A stretch of 64,000 nt of DNA, taken from positions 124,001-188,000 of the forward strand of contig NZ_JADNRK010000001.1 of the NCBI RefSeq assembly GCF_015594845.1, written 5' to 3'. Each line of letters starts with the position of its first letter. Positions within the stretch are counted from its first letter, which is position 1. This DNA comes from Alkalibacter mobilis. GTDB lineage: Bacteria > Bacillota > Clostridia > Eubacteriales > Alkalibacteraceae. Positions 35,127 to 43,109 of the stretch are shown piece after piece. Position numbers and translations under genes: made by a program. The notes beneath the pieces were generated by a model. It had not been told where the DNA came from, did no database searches, and saw nothing but the letters and a program-made list of their open reading frames with translations.

Positions 35127-36267
35127 AAATTTTAGAGAAATGCTGGATCTGTACAAGTCGGGAAAGCTTGAAGCACAGGAAGCGACAAGGCTTGAAAATG
35201 AAATTACTAAAGTATCCGCAATCATGGATTATTTAAATGAAGAAGATGAAACTCTCTGGAGTGAATTACAGGATTCTTTATCTAAGGGAGATCTGGAAAA
35301 CAACACAAAACCCGCGAATTTCAAACGCAAGGTGAATATTCGAATTATAGCCACCACAGCCGCCACTGTTATTTTTATAATGGCACTAACTGTATTGCTG
35401 ACTTTTTTTGCCGGCAGGGCAACCTCTTCATTATTCGGTTTTGATTACAAGGAAGCTTACGTAGAACGGGCGACTTTGGCTCAGATCACCGAGATGTTCC
35501 ATCCAAATTACGACGTCGGTTCAAGTTACGGCACTTCCAGTCTCTTTGCACGTCAGAGTATGGGTGTGGATTTAAATAACACCGTAGGCCACACACAGAT
35601 AGACAGCAAAGAAATCGTCGTAAATTACCGCCTGGGGAGCCCTAAGTCTTCAAATATTTCGGACAGCATGCTTTTCTATTACGAGAAAGAAAATTTTGCC
35701 AGCTTGACAGGTATTCCATCTGACCCGGTATCCGGCTTTGATCCCCTAGAAACTGCCCCGGCAGGAACAAAGGCCAAAGTGCTGATCCTGTTTAAAACCG
35801 AGTTGACTCCAAAGGAAATAAATGACAATTTTATCGAGGAGCTCGATACTGATCCAAATGATCCATTACAAATCACACCATTGACTCTGGTTTCATCAGA
35901 GATCGTGGTCGCAAACCCTTCGTATTATGGATATACTCCTGTTTATCCTTATGGTGAAGACCAGAAGGACGTGAATGAAAATCGCGGCGAGCTTCAGGCA
36001 GTTTTTGAATCCTATGACAATCAGGCACACACGGATTCCCTTGTTAAAAATTTACAAATGCTCCAAACAAACGACGCTTTATTGGCAACTCTTTATCATG
36101 ATGAATTGCTCGCTTTAATGGATATTGACAAAGCCATCGAGGAAATCGAACAAACAGGTGTTAAATACTTCGGCGCATTCATTACAGCTGACACAAAAGA
36201 CATTTTAAAATTCAAGGGTGACCCGATTGTACACAGCATAAGTGTCGAAAACATAGTTTTATGGTAA
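35119..36267 (+). CDS. Membrane-anchored anti-sigma factor
   Basis: This 382-residue protein has a short cytoplasmic N-terminal domain (residues 1-72, MSENFREMLDLYKSGKLEAQ) of the sigma-regulator N type. One transmembrane segment follows (about 76-97, IIATTAATVIFIMALTVLLTFF). The extracellular domain is about 280 residues and resembles the sigma-regulator C family. It would hold the ECF factor at the membrane and release it on an envelope or extracellular signal. Translational coupling to the sigma gene supports the pairing. Target genes are not visible. Confidence 0.85.
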   Translation: MSENFREMLDLYKSGKLEAQEATRLENEITKVSAIMDYLNEEDETLWSELQDSLSKGDLENNTKPANFKRKVNIRIIATTAATVIFIMALTVLLTFFAGRATSSLFGFDYKEAYVERATLAQITEMFHPNYDVGSSYGTSSLFARQSMGVDLNNTVGHTQIDSKEIVVNYRLGSPKSSNISDSMLFYYEKENFASLTGIPSDPVSGFDPLETAPAGTKAKVLILFKTELTPKEINDNFIEELDTDPNDPLQITPLTLVSSEIVVANPSYYGYTPVYPYGEDQKDVNENRGELQAVFESYDNQAHTDSLVKNLQMLQTNDALLATLYHDELLALMDIDKAIEEIEQTGVKYFGAFITADTKDILKFKGDPIVHSISVENIVLW

Positions 36268-36325
36268 AAGACTTTAATACTTAAAAAGGAATGGTATTTG
36301 TCAGTAGATTTAAGACTGGGTGCTA

Positions 36326-36354
36326 TTGATTTTTTCATTAATTTAGAATATAAA
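36326..36354 (+). promoter_or_regulatory. SigA-type promoter of the ferredoxin gene
   Basis: TTGATT and TATAAA are separated by exactly 17 bases, and the -10 element ends 26 bases before the ferredoxin start. Confidence 0.65.
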
Positions 36355-36380
36355 TAATAGGTACGGAAAGGATGATTTTC

Positions 36381-36614
36381 ATGGCAAAAAAATGGTACCC
36401 TGTTATTGACCGAACAAAATGTAGTGAGTGCGGAGCATGTATCGAACGATGTCCTAATGATGTTTATGCAAAAGGAACTACCAGGCCGATGGTAGCAAAT
36501 CCAAAGTTTTGCACAGCCTGCATGGCCTGTCAAAGAGTTTGCCCCACATATGCTATAGACTATCTGGGAGACACTTGTGGCGATGTAGGTTGTGGATGCA
36601 AATTTCGTGTATAA
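36381..36614 (+). CDS. 2[4Fe-4S] ferredoxin with extra C-terminal cysteines
   Basis: This 77-residue protein has two cluster motifs, CSECGACIERCP and CTACMACQRVCP, typical of clostridial 2[4Fe-4S] electron carriers. A short tail adds CGDVGCGC, beyond what two clusters need; it could bind another metal or help folding. ATG 36381 (MAKKWYP) is better placed after GGAAAGGA than the ATG at 36372. It has its own promoter and lies just before the riboswitch region. It could supply electrons to the AOR, to corrinoid reactivation or to the radical SAM enzyme. Confidence 0.88.
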   Translation: MAKKWYPVIDRTKCSECGACIERCPNDVYAKGTTRPMVANPKFCTACMACQRVCPTYAIDYLGDTCGDVGCGCKFRV

Positions 36615-36685
36615 AAAAGAAGACTTATAAGTATACCTACCGGTGACATTATCACAAGTTAACAACACATCATGAGTTGAACTCA

Positions 36686-36714
36686 TTGACAGTTTCAAAC
36701 TTATATGTTAAAAT
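36686..36714 (+). promoter_or_regulatory. SigA-type promoter of the riboswitch-controlled operon
   Basis: TTGACA and TAAAAT are separated by 17 bases. The predicted start, near 36721, falls just before riboswitch 1. Confidence 0.75.
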
Positions 36715-36732
36715 TTTTTCAATTGAATATCG

Positions 36733-36903
36733 TTTAAGTAGATTATGTGCATAGCACAGGAAGTTGGGTGAAATTCCCACGCAGGAACGCTGCTGTAATA
36801 ACGGAGCTGTTTTTCAAGAGTAACTATTCTCGACCACTGGAAAAATTTCTGGGAAGGTGAAAAACTTTGCGATGATGTTTAAGTCAGAAAACATTTACTT
36901 AAA
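36733..36903 (+). ncRNA. Cobalamin riboswitch 1 (full-length type)
   Basis: The element is closed by the pair TTTAAGTA (36733-36740) and TACTTAAA (36896-36903). Inside are the conserved cobalamin riboswitch blocks in order: GGGTGAAATTCCC, CTGTAATAACGGAG, CCACTGG, GGGAAGGTG, GATGATG and AAGTCAG. This is the long form with the peripheral P7-P11 region, usually adenosylcobalamin-selective. A terminator follows at 37018. Confidence 0.9.
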
Positions 36904-37017
36904 TTATAAGCTGCATATAATATTTTAACTCTTCGATTTCAAGAGGTGCACTGCTTTGCTATTGAGTGATTTGCAAACTGCTTTACAGTTGCATAGTTAC
37001 AGTTTTTAGTAAGCGTC

Positions 37018-37051
37018 CCGTATTGACTTTAAGAGTTAATACGGTTTTTTT
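37018..37051 (+). terminator. Terminator linked to cobalamin riboswitch 1
   Basis: CCGTATTGACT and AGTTAATACGG pair with one G-T, followed by seven Ts. No gene ends between the riboswitch and this hairpin, so it is the expression platform or a premature terminator. Confidence 0.85.
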
Positions 37052-37155
37052 ATTTAAATCCTTACTCAATAAATTTGATAACTAACTCTTCTATATATGG
37101 TTGTTAAATAGGACTTCGTTCTAAACCAACAATTTAATAATTGACAGATGCGATG

Positions 37156-37278
37156 AGGAATGTATTGATGTGCATGAACTCTTAATCTAAGGCGGTGCAA
37201 ATCCGACACAAGTTTTTCTTGCTGTGAATACCCATAGGGTAAAGTCAGCACAGGTCGTATTGATTTATGAAAATTCCT
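37156..37278 (+). ncRNA. Cobalamin riboswitch 2 (compact type)
   Basis: A second, shorter element contains GGTGCAAATCC (37194-37204), CTGTGAA (37222-37228) and AAGTCAGCAC (from about 37241), bounded by AGGAAT (37156-37161) and ATTCCT (37273-37278). The large P7-P11 region is missing, as in class II cobalamin riboswitches, which often prefer methyl- or hydroxocobalamin. Its own terminator follows. Confidence 0.75.
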
Positions 37279-37310
37279 TGTCGAATTGCATTCTGTTATA
37301 TATTTCTGCA

Positions 37311-37345
37311 AAATGCCCTTCCCTTGGAATGGGCATTTATTGTTA
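37311..37345 (+). terminator. Terminator linked to cobalamin riboswitch 2
   Basis: AAATGCCCTTCC pairs with GGAATGGGCATTT with one mismatch and is followed by ATTGTTATTGTTT. It sits 50 bases before the first gene of the operon. Confidence 0.85.
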
Positions 37346-37394
37346 TTGTTTAGATTATTGTAATTAAATAAACGACTCAAGAAAGATTGTAGGT

Positions 37395-38408
37395 GTGGTT
37401 GGAAAAGTGAAAAATACAGACTATTCAAATCAACAAATCGTTACAATGTACGAAAAACTAAAAAAAATGCAATCAGGTTTCGACGATTCACAAGAAAGAT
37501 GTCATGGTAATTTCTCGGCCGTTTGGGGACCATTCTCGCTATCAACTAAAAGCGGAAAACAGTTGTATAATTATTTGTCAGATGAAGATCTTTTAGATGT
37601 GTTAAGAAATAAAGCGGATAAATTAGGACGGTCTCCTTCTCAAAAGGAAATCTTTTGTGTATGGCGCGAATATATTAAAACTCGCTTTAAGAAGTGGCCC
37701 CTTGCTTTGAAAGCGGCAGGGCTACCTACATCTGCAGGAAAAGGCGGACTAACTCTGGAACAAAAAAAATCCAAAGATGAACGGATAGTAGCTTTGCTAG
37801 AACAAGTTCGAGCAGAAACATTGCGTTTGGGACGAATTCCACATCCACAAGATTTACCGGATGTGTGTTCTGAGCTGAATAAATACATGGATAAATGGGC
37901 TGAGGTTCTTACAGCTGCGAATGTTCAGAAAATTTTATTCTCTAAAAAATCTGTTGAAATAATCAAAGATTTGGAAGACGAATATGTATCTCTACTAGCA
38001 ACTCTGAAAAAACAGGCAGTATCATTGGGACGCGCACCTTTACATACGGAAGTTGATGCCCAAATAAAAAGAAAACTGATTCTACGTTGCGGTTCATGGA
38101 GAAATGCTCTGCATCAAATAGGTTTACAACCGGTTATGAGAATCAATCCCTTTTCCTCTACTTCCCTAAGTGGAGTAAAGCAACCCTCATCTCTTAACCA
38201 TAGTAATTCATTGCACGATTGCTATTACAAAATCCTTAACCTTGATAAGCAAGCCAAACAAGACTTGATATTTGTTTTAAATCTATATAAAAGATTAGGA
38301 CGCACGCCAAATAAAAAAGAAATTCCCGTAGATATTAGAAAGCGCCTGCAAACCAAATGTGGATCATGGGCAAATACGCTGTTTCAAATCGGTCTGATCC
38401 AGACTTAA
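37395..38408 (+). CDS. Protein of homing-endonuclease-associated repeats, first gene of the B12 operon
   Basis: This 337-residue protein contains about four copies (residues 66-110, 131-177, 197-244 and about 290-334) of a helical repeat with the pattern LGRxPxxxE...(C/K)xSWxxALxxxGL. It matches the homing-endonuclease-associated repeat that binds DNA next to HNH or LAGLIDADG nucleases. No nuclease motif is visible, so a DNA-binding regulator or accessory protein is more likely than an endonuclease. The start is uncertain: GTG 37395 or GTG 37407, neither with a strong ribosome binding site. It is the first gene after the tandem riboswitches. Confidence 0.7.
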   Translation: MVGKVKNTDYSNQQIVTMYEKLKKMQSGFDDSQERCHGNFSAVWGPFSLSTKSGKQLYNYLSDEDLLDVLRNKADKLGRSPSQKEIFCVWREYIKTRFKKWPLALKAAGLPTSAGKGGLTLEQKKSKDERIVALLEQVRAETLRLGRIPHPQDLPDVCSELNKYMDKWAEVLTAANVQKILFSKKSVEIIKDLEDEYVSLLATLKKQAVSLGRAPLHTEVDAQIKRKLILRCGSWRNALHQIGLQPVMRINPFSSTSLSGVKQPSSLNHSNSLHDCYYKILNLDKQAKQDLIFVLNLYKRLGRTPNKKEIPVDIRKRLQTKCGSWANTLFQIGLIQT

Positions 38409-38467
38409 AATGTGAATCTAAATTAATATTTCGATTCGATAATCTACAAATTTAGGGGGACTTATTT

Positions 38468-39526
38468 GTGAGTATGCTAACGATGGCTTCAAAATGTACC
38501 AATAGTGAAAACAAAAAAAAAATAATGCGAATCATGCTGATTCTTACTCTTGTATTTACAACGGTTTTCATCTTCCTGCTCAGTGTATCAGTGGGATCGG
38601 TAAAGATAGGCATATCTGATGTTGTACGTGTATTTTTAGGGCTGGAAGTTGAAAACGACACATATCGGTCGATCATCTTAAATATCCGTCTGCCAAGAGC
38701 CCTATCCACTATTCTAGGCGGGGCATGTCTTGCCATATCAGGACTTTTGTTGCAAATCTTTTTTAGCAATCCAATTGTCGAACCCTATGTGTTAGGCATT
38801 TCATCTGGTTCCACTTTGTTCGTGGGTTTGGTTGTATTGGGTGGTTTCACTTTTGGGATGAAATCAACTACACCGATGTTTTTATTTACAGGTGCCTTTA
38901 TTGGAGCCATGCTTGTAATGTTAGTCGTTATATCTGCTACAAAAAAGGTCCGCAACATAACTACTCTCCTAATCATTGGCATAATGACGGGTTTTATATG
39001 CAACGCTGCCACCAGCATTTTGACAGCATTTGCAGACAAGGAACAGGTTCACGGTTTTGCCATGTGGTCGATGGGTAGTTTTTCCGGCTTTTCATGGGCT
39101 CAAACAAAATTTTTATATGCTATAGGGCTACCACTCATTATCGCATCATTTTTTTTAAGCAAACCATTAAACGCTTTGTTGTTTGGGGATCGCTATGCCA
39201 CAACTATGGGGTTAAGCATCAAGAGATTCCGAATAATCGTAGTCTTTATTGCCAGTGTTTTGACAGCTGTCATTACTGCATTCGCAGGTCCCATTTCTTT
39301 TATTGGGTTGGCAGTTCCTCACATTACTAGAATTATGTTCAAGTCAACCGACAACTCTGTTTTAATCCCAGGCGTTGTTGTCGGCGGAGCCCTGATGACA
39401 AGTATGTGTGACCTAATTGCTCGAATGGTCTTATCTCCAACCGAATTGCCACTTAGTGCGATAACCTCATTAATCGGCGCCCCTATTGTATTGTTTTTAC
39501 TTTTGAGAAAGGATGCTGCAATGTGA
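38468..39526 (+). CDS. btuC: Corrinoid ABC transporter permease (BtuC/FecCD type)
   Basis: This 352-residue membrane protein of the FecCD family has about 9-10 hydrophobic segments and the signatures LPRALSTILGGACLAISGLLLQIFF, PYVLGISSGSTLFVGL and ITAFAGPISFIGLAVPHI (each split by loops). Riboswitch control and the CbiZ neighbour make corrinoids the likely cargo rather than siderophores. GTG 38468 follows TTAGGGGGA; the stop overlaps the ATPase start by 4 bases. Confidence 0.9.
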   Translation: MSMLTMASKCTNSENKKKIMRIMLILTLVFTTVFIFLLSVSVGSVKIGISDVVRVFLGLEVENDTYRSIILNIRLPRALSTILGGACLAISGLLLQIFFSNPIVEPYVLGISSGSTLFVGLVVLGGFTFGMKSTTPMFLFTGAFIGAMLVMLVVISATKKVRNITTLLIIGIMTGFICNAATSILTAFADKEQVHGFAMWSMGSFSGFSWAQTKFLYAIGLPLIIASFFLSKPLNALLFGDRYATTMGLSIKRFRIIVVFIASVLTAVITAFAGPISFIGLAVPHITRIMFKSTDNSVLIPGVVVGGALMTSMCDLIARMVLSPTELPLSAITSLIGAPIVLFLLLRKDAAM

Positions 39527-40734
39527 ATAAAACTATTTCCACAAAATCTTTGCAGGTAGGTTATGGTAACAAAGTCGTAATTGACAACGTAAATATTCAA
39601 GGATTGAAAGGACAACTTATCTGTCTTCTAGGACCAAATGGTGCCGGCAAATCAACCATACTAAGAACTTTGACCGGCTTATTAAAACCGGTCAACGGAA
39701 CAGTCTACATAGGCAACGACAATATTAACACGATCAAGAAAAATGACCTGGCAAAAAAAATGGCCGTGGTATTGACAGAACAATTATCCTTGAACATGAT
39801 GACTGTTTTTGAAGTCGCTTCTATGGGTCGTTATCCTTACACGAATTTTAGGGGAAAATTAACAGATCATGATGTCCACATTATCGATAACGCTCTTGCT
39901 TCCGTACATGCATCCCATCTACGCAACAGATACTTTTTCAATCTTAGTGACGGAGAAAAGCAAAAGATAATGATAGCAAGAGCTCTGGTTCAAGCCCCGG
40001 AATTGCTGGTGCTTGATGAACCTACCAGTCACTTGGACGTAAAGCACAAAGTGGAGGTGATCAATATCCTGCGTAATTTATGCCTTGAAAAAGGAATTAC
40101 TGTGATCCTTTCTTTGCATGACATCGATATTGCCATCAAAGGTTGTCAACAGATTTTATTACTCCAGAATGAAAAAATCGTGGCGCAAGGCACTCCTGAA
40201 GAAATCATAAAATGCGGAACGATTCAAGATCTTTATGAAATCAAAGGTGCAAATTACAGCGAGCTGCTTGGGAGCATCGAGTTCAATAATTCAACTTGTG
40301 CACCTGAAGTATTCATTTTTGCGGGAAATGGCAGTGGAGTTGGAATATGTCGAGCTGTTGCTCGGGCAGGATATGGTATTTATTGCGGAATACTACACAA
40401 AAATGATGTTGATTTTCATATTGGTCAAGCTTTAGGTTGCCACATTATAGCAGAAGAAAGTTTCGAGAATATAAGCGAACAAAAGTATAATCTTGCACTG
40501 GAAAAAATAAAGGAAGTTCCCTTTTTGATTGACACCGGGTTTCATGTAGGATCTATGAATCAACTTAACATAAAACTGCTAGAAGAAGCAGCAAAGATAA
40601 ACAAGACTATATTTTCTTTGTCCCCGTATAGCGACTTTCAAAAACGATATGGGTCCTTTTCAAATAAAATAGTACCCTTTAAAAACATCGAAGCTGTAAT
40701 TCAAAAAATGACCGAAATGAGGAATGATGCTTAG
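39523..40734 (+). CDS. btuD: Corrinoid ABC transporter ATPase with extra C-terminal domain
   Basis: Residues 1 to about 250 form a FecE/BtuD-type ATPase with Walker A GPNGAGKST (about 36-44), the signature variant LSDGEKQK, Walker B LLVLDEPTSHLD and the switch histidine in LSLHDID. About 150 further residues follow, starting near EVFIFAGNGSGVGICRAV; this glycine-rich, Rossmann-like domain includes FLIDTGFHVGSMNQ and is not part of normal BtuD. It may sense or process a corrinoid or nucleotide. The gene overlaps both its neighbours by a few bases. Confidence 0.9.
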   Translation: MNKTISTKSLQVGYGNKVVIDNVNIQGLKGQLICLLGPNGAGKSTILRTLTGLLKPVNGTVYIGNDNINTIKKNDLAKKMAVVLTEQLSLNMMTVFEVASMGRYPYTNFRGKLTDHDVHIIDNALASVHASHLRNRYFFNLSDGEKQKIMIARALVQAPELLVLDEPTSHLDVKHKVEVINILRNLCLEKGITVILSLHDIDIAIKGCQQILLLQNEKIVAQGTPEEIIKCGTIQDLYEIKGANYSELLGSIEFNNSTCAPEVFIFAGNGSGVGICRAVARAGYGIYCGILHKNDVDFHIGQALGCHIIAEESFENISEQKYNLALEKIKEVPFLIDTGFHVGSMNQLNIKLLEEAAKINKTIFSLSPYSDFQKRYGSFSNKIVPFKNIEAVIQKMTEMRNDA

Positions 40735-40736
40735 TG

Positions 40737-41861
40737 ATGATCTATCAACTAGAGACCGGAGATAAAATTCATAGATACAACCGCTGCCTTGTTGCTAAGT
40801 TTAGCGGAAAGAGACGTGTGCTTAGTACATCGAGTCACAACGGAGGTTATCGTGAAGATCTCTCAGCTATTTTCAATCGCGACGTGAATCCCGGCGTCGG
40901 CAAGCTAAGTGAATACTGCAAATCCAGTGAAGAAGAGAAGAAAAAATTCATTATTGACGAACTAGGTCTTGATTATACCTCTGTCGCTTATATGGCCACA
41001 ATCGTCTCTATGGACCATGCGGCAATCAAAACCCTTAAATACGATACCTTATCTGTAACTGCCATTGCTACAGCCAGCCTGGAAGTGAACGGTGGTCGAG
41101 TCGGTGAGGAAGCCACTTGTTATGAAAATTGCGGCGAAAATGTGCCTTTAAAACCCGGCACAATCAATATCATGGTTTTCTGCAATCGAGATATGACTTG
41201 CGAATGCATGGCGCGTTCCATAATGACTTCAACTGAAGCAAAAGTTGCAGCCTTACAGGAGTTAATGGCATCTAGCCTGCGTTCTTCAGGCATTGCAACT
41301 GGTTCAGGGACAGACAACATCATGATAATTGCAAATGCAGATTCAAACGACAAACTCACATATGCGGGAAAACATGGAAAATTGGGGGAACTTATTGGTC
41401 GCACCGTTATGGATGCTGTAACGGAATCTTTAGAAAAGCATATGAACTTATCTGCGAATAGTCAACACAGCGTACTCTCCAGGACCAAACGCTATGGCAT
41501 AGATGAAAAAAGTTTGATTGAAAAAATCGAAGTGATTTGTCCTTCCCTCGATATTTCAGACGTATTGCACCTAGTCCACACAAAAGATAGAAATGGTGTT
41601 CTGGTTGGACTTACTTCTCTTTACATACATCTGATGGATCAACTCAAATGGGGACTTATTTCCGGCAAGACTGCTTCTCAGTGCGGAGAGATTCTCTTAA
41701 ATCAAATTTCTACCTGTCTATCCAATGAAACTATACCGGAAAATGTTTTTTCCGAAAACATCAATTCAATGGCTGAGTTATTTACCGCGTGTTTTGCAGA
41801 TGCAGTAGTTTGTAACTTGACTAATACAAATAATTTAAACCAAGGAGATGTCACAAGATGA
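40737..41861 (+). CDS. cbiZ: Adenosylcobinamide amidohydrolase (CbiZ)
   Basis: This 374-residue protein has the CbiZ core (LSTSSHNGGYREDL near residue 30, ATASLEVNGGRVGEEATC, GIATGSGTDNIMII). CbiZ removes the aminopropanol arm of adenosylcobinamide or pseudocobalamin to give cobyric acid, allowing salvage of foreign corrinoids and remodelling of the lower ligand. About 120 extra residues at the C-terminus (from ICPSLDISDVLHL) have no function I can name. ATG 40737 or the adjacent GTG 40734 are both possible starts. The gene sits between the importer ATPase and its binding protein. Confidence 0.92.
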   Translation: MIYQLETGDKIHRYNRCLVAKFSGKRRVLSTSSHNGGYREDLSAIFNRDVNPGVGKLSEYCKSSEEEKKKFIIDELGLDYTSVAYMATIVSMDHAAIKTLKYDTLSVTAIATASLEVNGGRVGEEATCYENCGENVPLKPGTINIMVFCNRDMTCECMARSIMTSTEAKVAALQELMASSLRSSGIATGSGTDNIMIIANADSNDKLTYAGKHGKLGELIGRTVMDAVTESLEKHMNLSANSQHSVLSRTKRYGIDEKSLIEKIEVICPSLDISDVLHLVHTKDRNGVLVGLTSLYIHLMDQLKWGLISGKTASQCGEILLNQISTCLSNETIPENVFSENINSMAELFTACFADAVVCNLTNTNNLNQGDVTR

Positions 41862-43054
41862 AAAGAAAATTTACGAAAATGGTTGTTCTATTTTTAGTTA
41901 CTGCACTTCTGCTTTCTATTAGCGGTTGTGCTCAGAATGCAGAGACAAAAGCTTCATCTGAAAGTCCTTCAAATGGCGATACACCTGAAACTGCAATCAC
42001 AGATATAAAATTAGAATTTGCCAAAAACTTTAACGTGCAATATTTTTCAAACGGCATGAAAATTGTAACAGATGCCATGGGTAATAAGATGCTTCTTTTA
42101 AATGAGGGTCAAACAGCTCCCATTAAATTCGATGATTTACCAACGGTAACCATTCCTCTTCAAAATACGGTGTACACAAGCACTACTCAAGTCGGTTACC
42201 TGAGAGCTTTCAATGACGATGCTCTCTTTGACAGCATTTCGGGTGTCCGTCTGACTGCAGATGAGTGGGACTTTGATGCTATGAAATCAAGAATGTTGAA
42301 CGGCAAAATCGTCGATATTGGAAGCAATACAGCGATGACAACCACCTACGATCATGAAATCATACAATCGCTTAATCCCAATTTGTTATTTTTAACAGGC
42401 GGCGGAATGAATGCTGATATAGAAAAATTAGTAGGTATGCTCGATCAATCAAACATACCCTATCTGATTGACGGATCTAGCGGTGAGGATGATTATAGAG
42501 GAACGATGGAGTGGATCAAGTTCTTTGCAGCATTCTATAATTTGGATCAGGAAGCTGAAACATATTTTGAAGAAGCAATGTCTCGTATTGATGAGGTTGT
42601 GGCAAAGACAAAAGACCAGCCTAAACCAAAAGTTGGATGGGCCATTGTAGCCATGGGCAAAGCTTATGTAGAAGATGCTGGCTCTAAATCAGCAAAAATG
42701 ATACGTGCGGCTGGTGCTGAATATCTGTTCGATGGAATCGGAGATGATACCAACAGCGTTACCAATATTACAATTGAAGAACTTTACGAACTTCTTTCCA
42801 AGGGAGATATCCTTATAAACAGAGGCATGCCTAAATATGGACCCGACAAAAAATCTATCACGGATCAGGCCCCAGCTTTAGCTGAACTTGAGATATTTGC
42901 ACAAGATCGTGTCTGGCAAATTACAGATAATTTCTGGAATAGCTATCATAATATCGACAAAAAATATTTGGAATTAGCTGCAATTTTTCACCCAGATCTA
43001 TTCCCAGATGTAGAATTTGAAAACTTTATCCTTATGCCTGACGTTGCCCAATAA
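41858..43054 (+). CDS. btuF: Corrinoid ABC transporter binding lipoprotein (BtuF-like)
   Basis: This 398-residue lipoprotein has the signal MKRKFTKMVVLFLVTALLL followed by the lipobox SISGC and a Ser/Thr-rich linker. The mature part has the TroA/BtuF two-lobe pattern (VGYLRAFNDDALFDSISGV, LNPNLLFLTGGGMN, IPYLIDGSSGEDDYRGTMEW). It would capture corrinoids outside the membrane for the BtuCD-like pair. AAGGAG precedes the ATG, which overlaps the CbiZ stop by 4 bases. Confidence 0.9.
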   Translation: MKRKFTKMVVLFLVTALLLSISGCAQNAETKASSESPSNGDTPETAITDIKLEFAKNFNVQYFSNGMKIVTDAMGNKMLLLNEGQTAPIKFDDLPTVTIPLQNTVYTSTTQVGYLRAFNDDALFDSISGVRLTADEWDFDAMKSRMLNGKIVDIGSNTAMTTTYDHEIIQSLNPNLLFLTGGGMNADIEKLVGMLDQSNIPYLIDGSSGEDDYRGTMEWIKFFAAFYNLDQEAETYFEEAMSRIDEVVAKTKDQPKPKVGWAIVAMGKAYVEDAGSKSAKMIRAAGAEYLFDGIGDDTNSVTNITIEELYELLSKGDILINRGMPKYGPDKKSITDQAPALAELEIFAQDRVWQITDNFWNSYHNIDKKYLELAAIFHPDLFPDVEFENFILMPDVAQ

Positions 43055-43109
43055 GATTTATATCTTGTTTGTTACTATAAAACATAAAACGATAATACGG
43101 AGGTAATAT

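Noticed and set aside
37066-37428. Minus-strand open frame of 120 codons across the second riboswitch
   Set aside because: It has no ribosome binding site or family similarity and runs through riboswitch 2 and its terminator, which explain the sequence better.
38468-43054. Iron-siderophore ABC transporter
   Set aside because: The FecCD-type proteins alone would allow it, but cobalamin riboswitch control and CbiZ in the same operon make corrinoid the better assignment.
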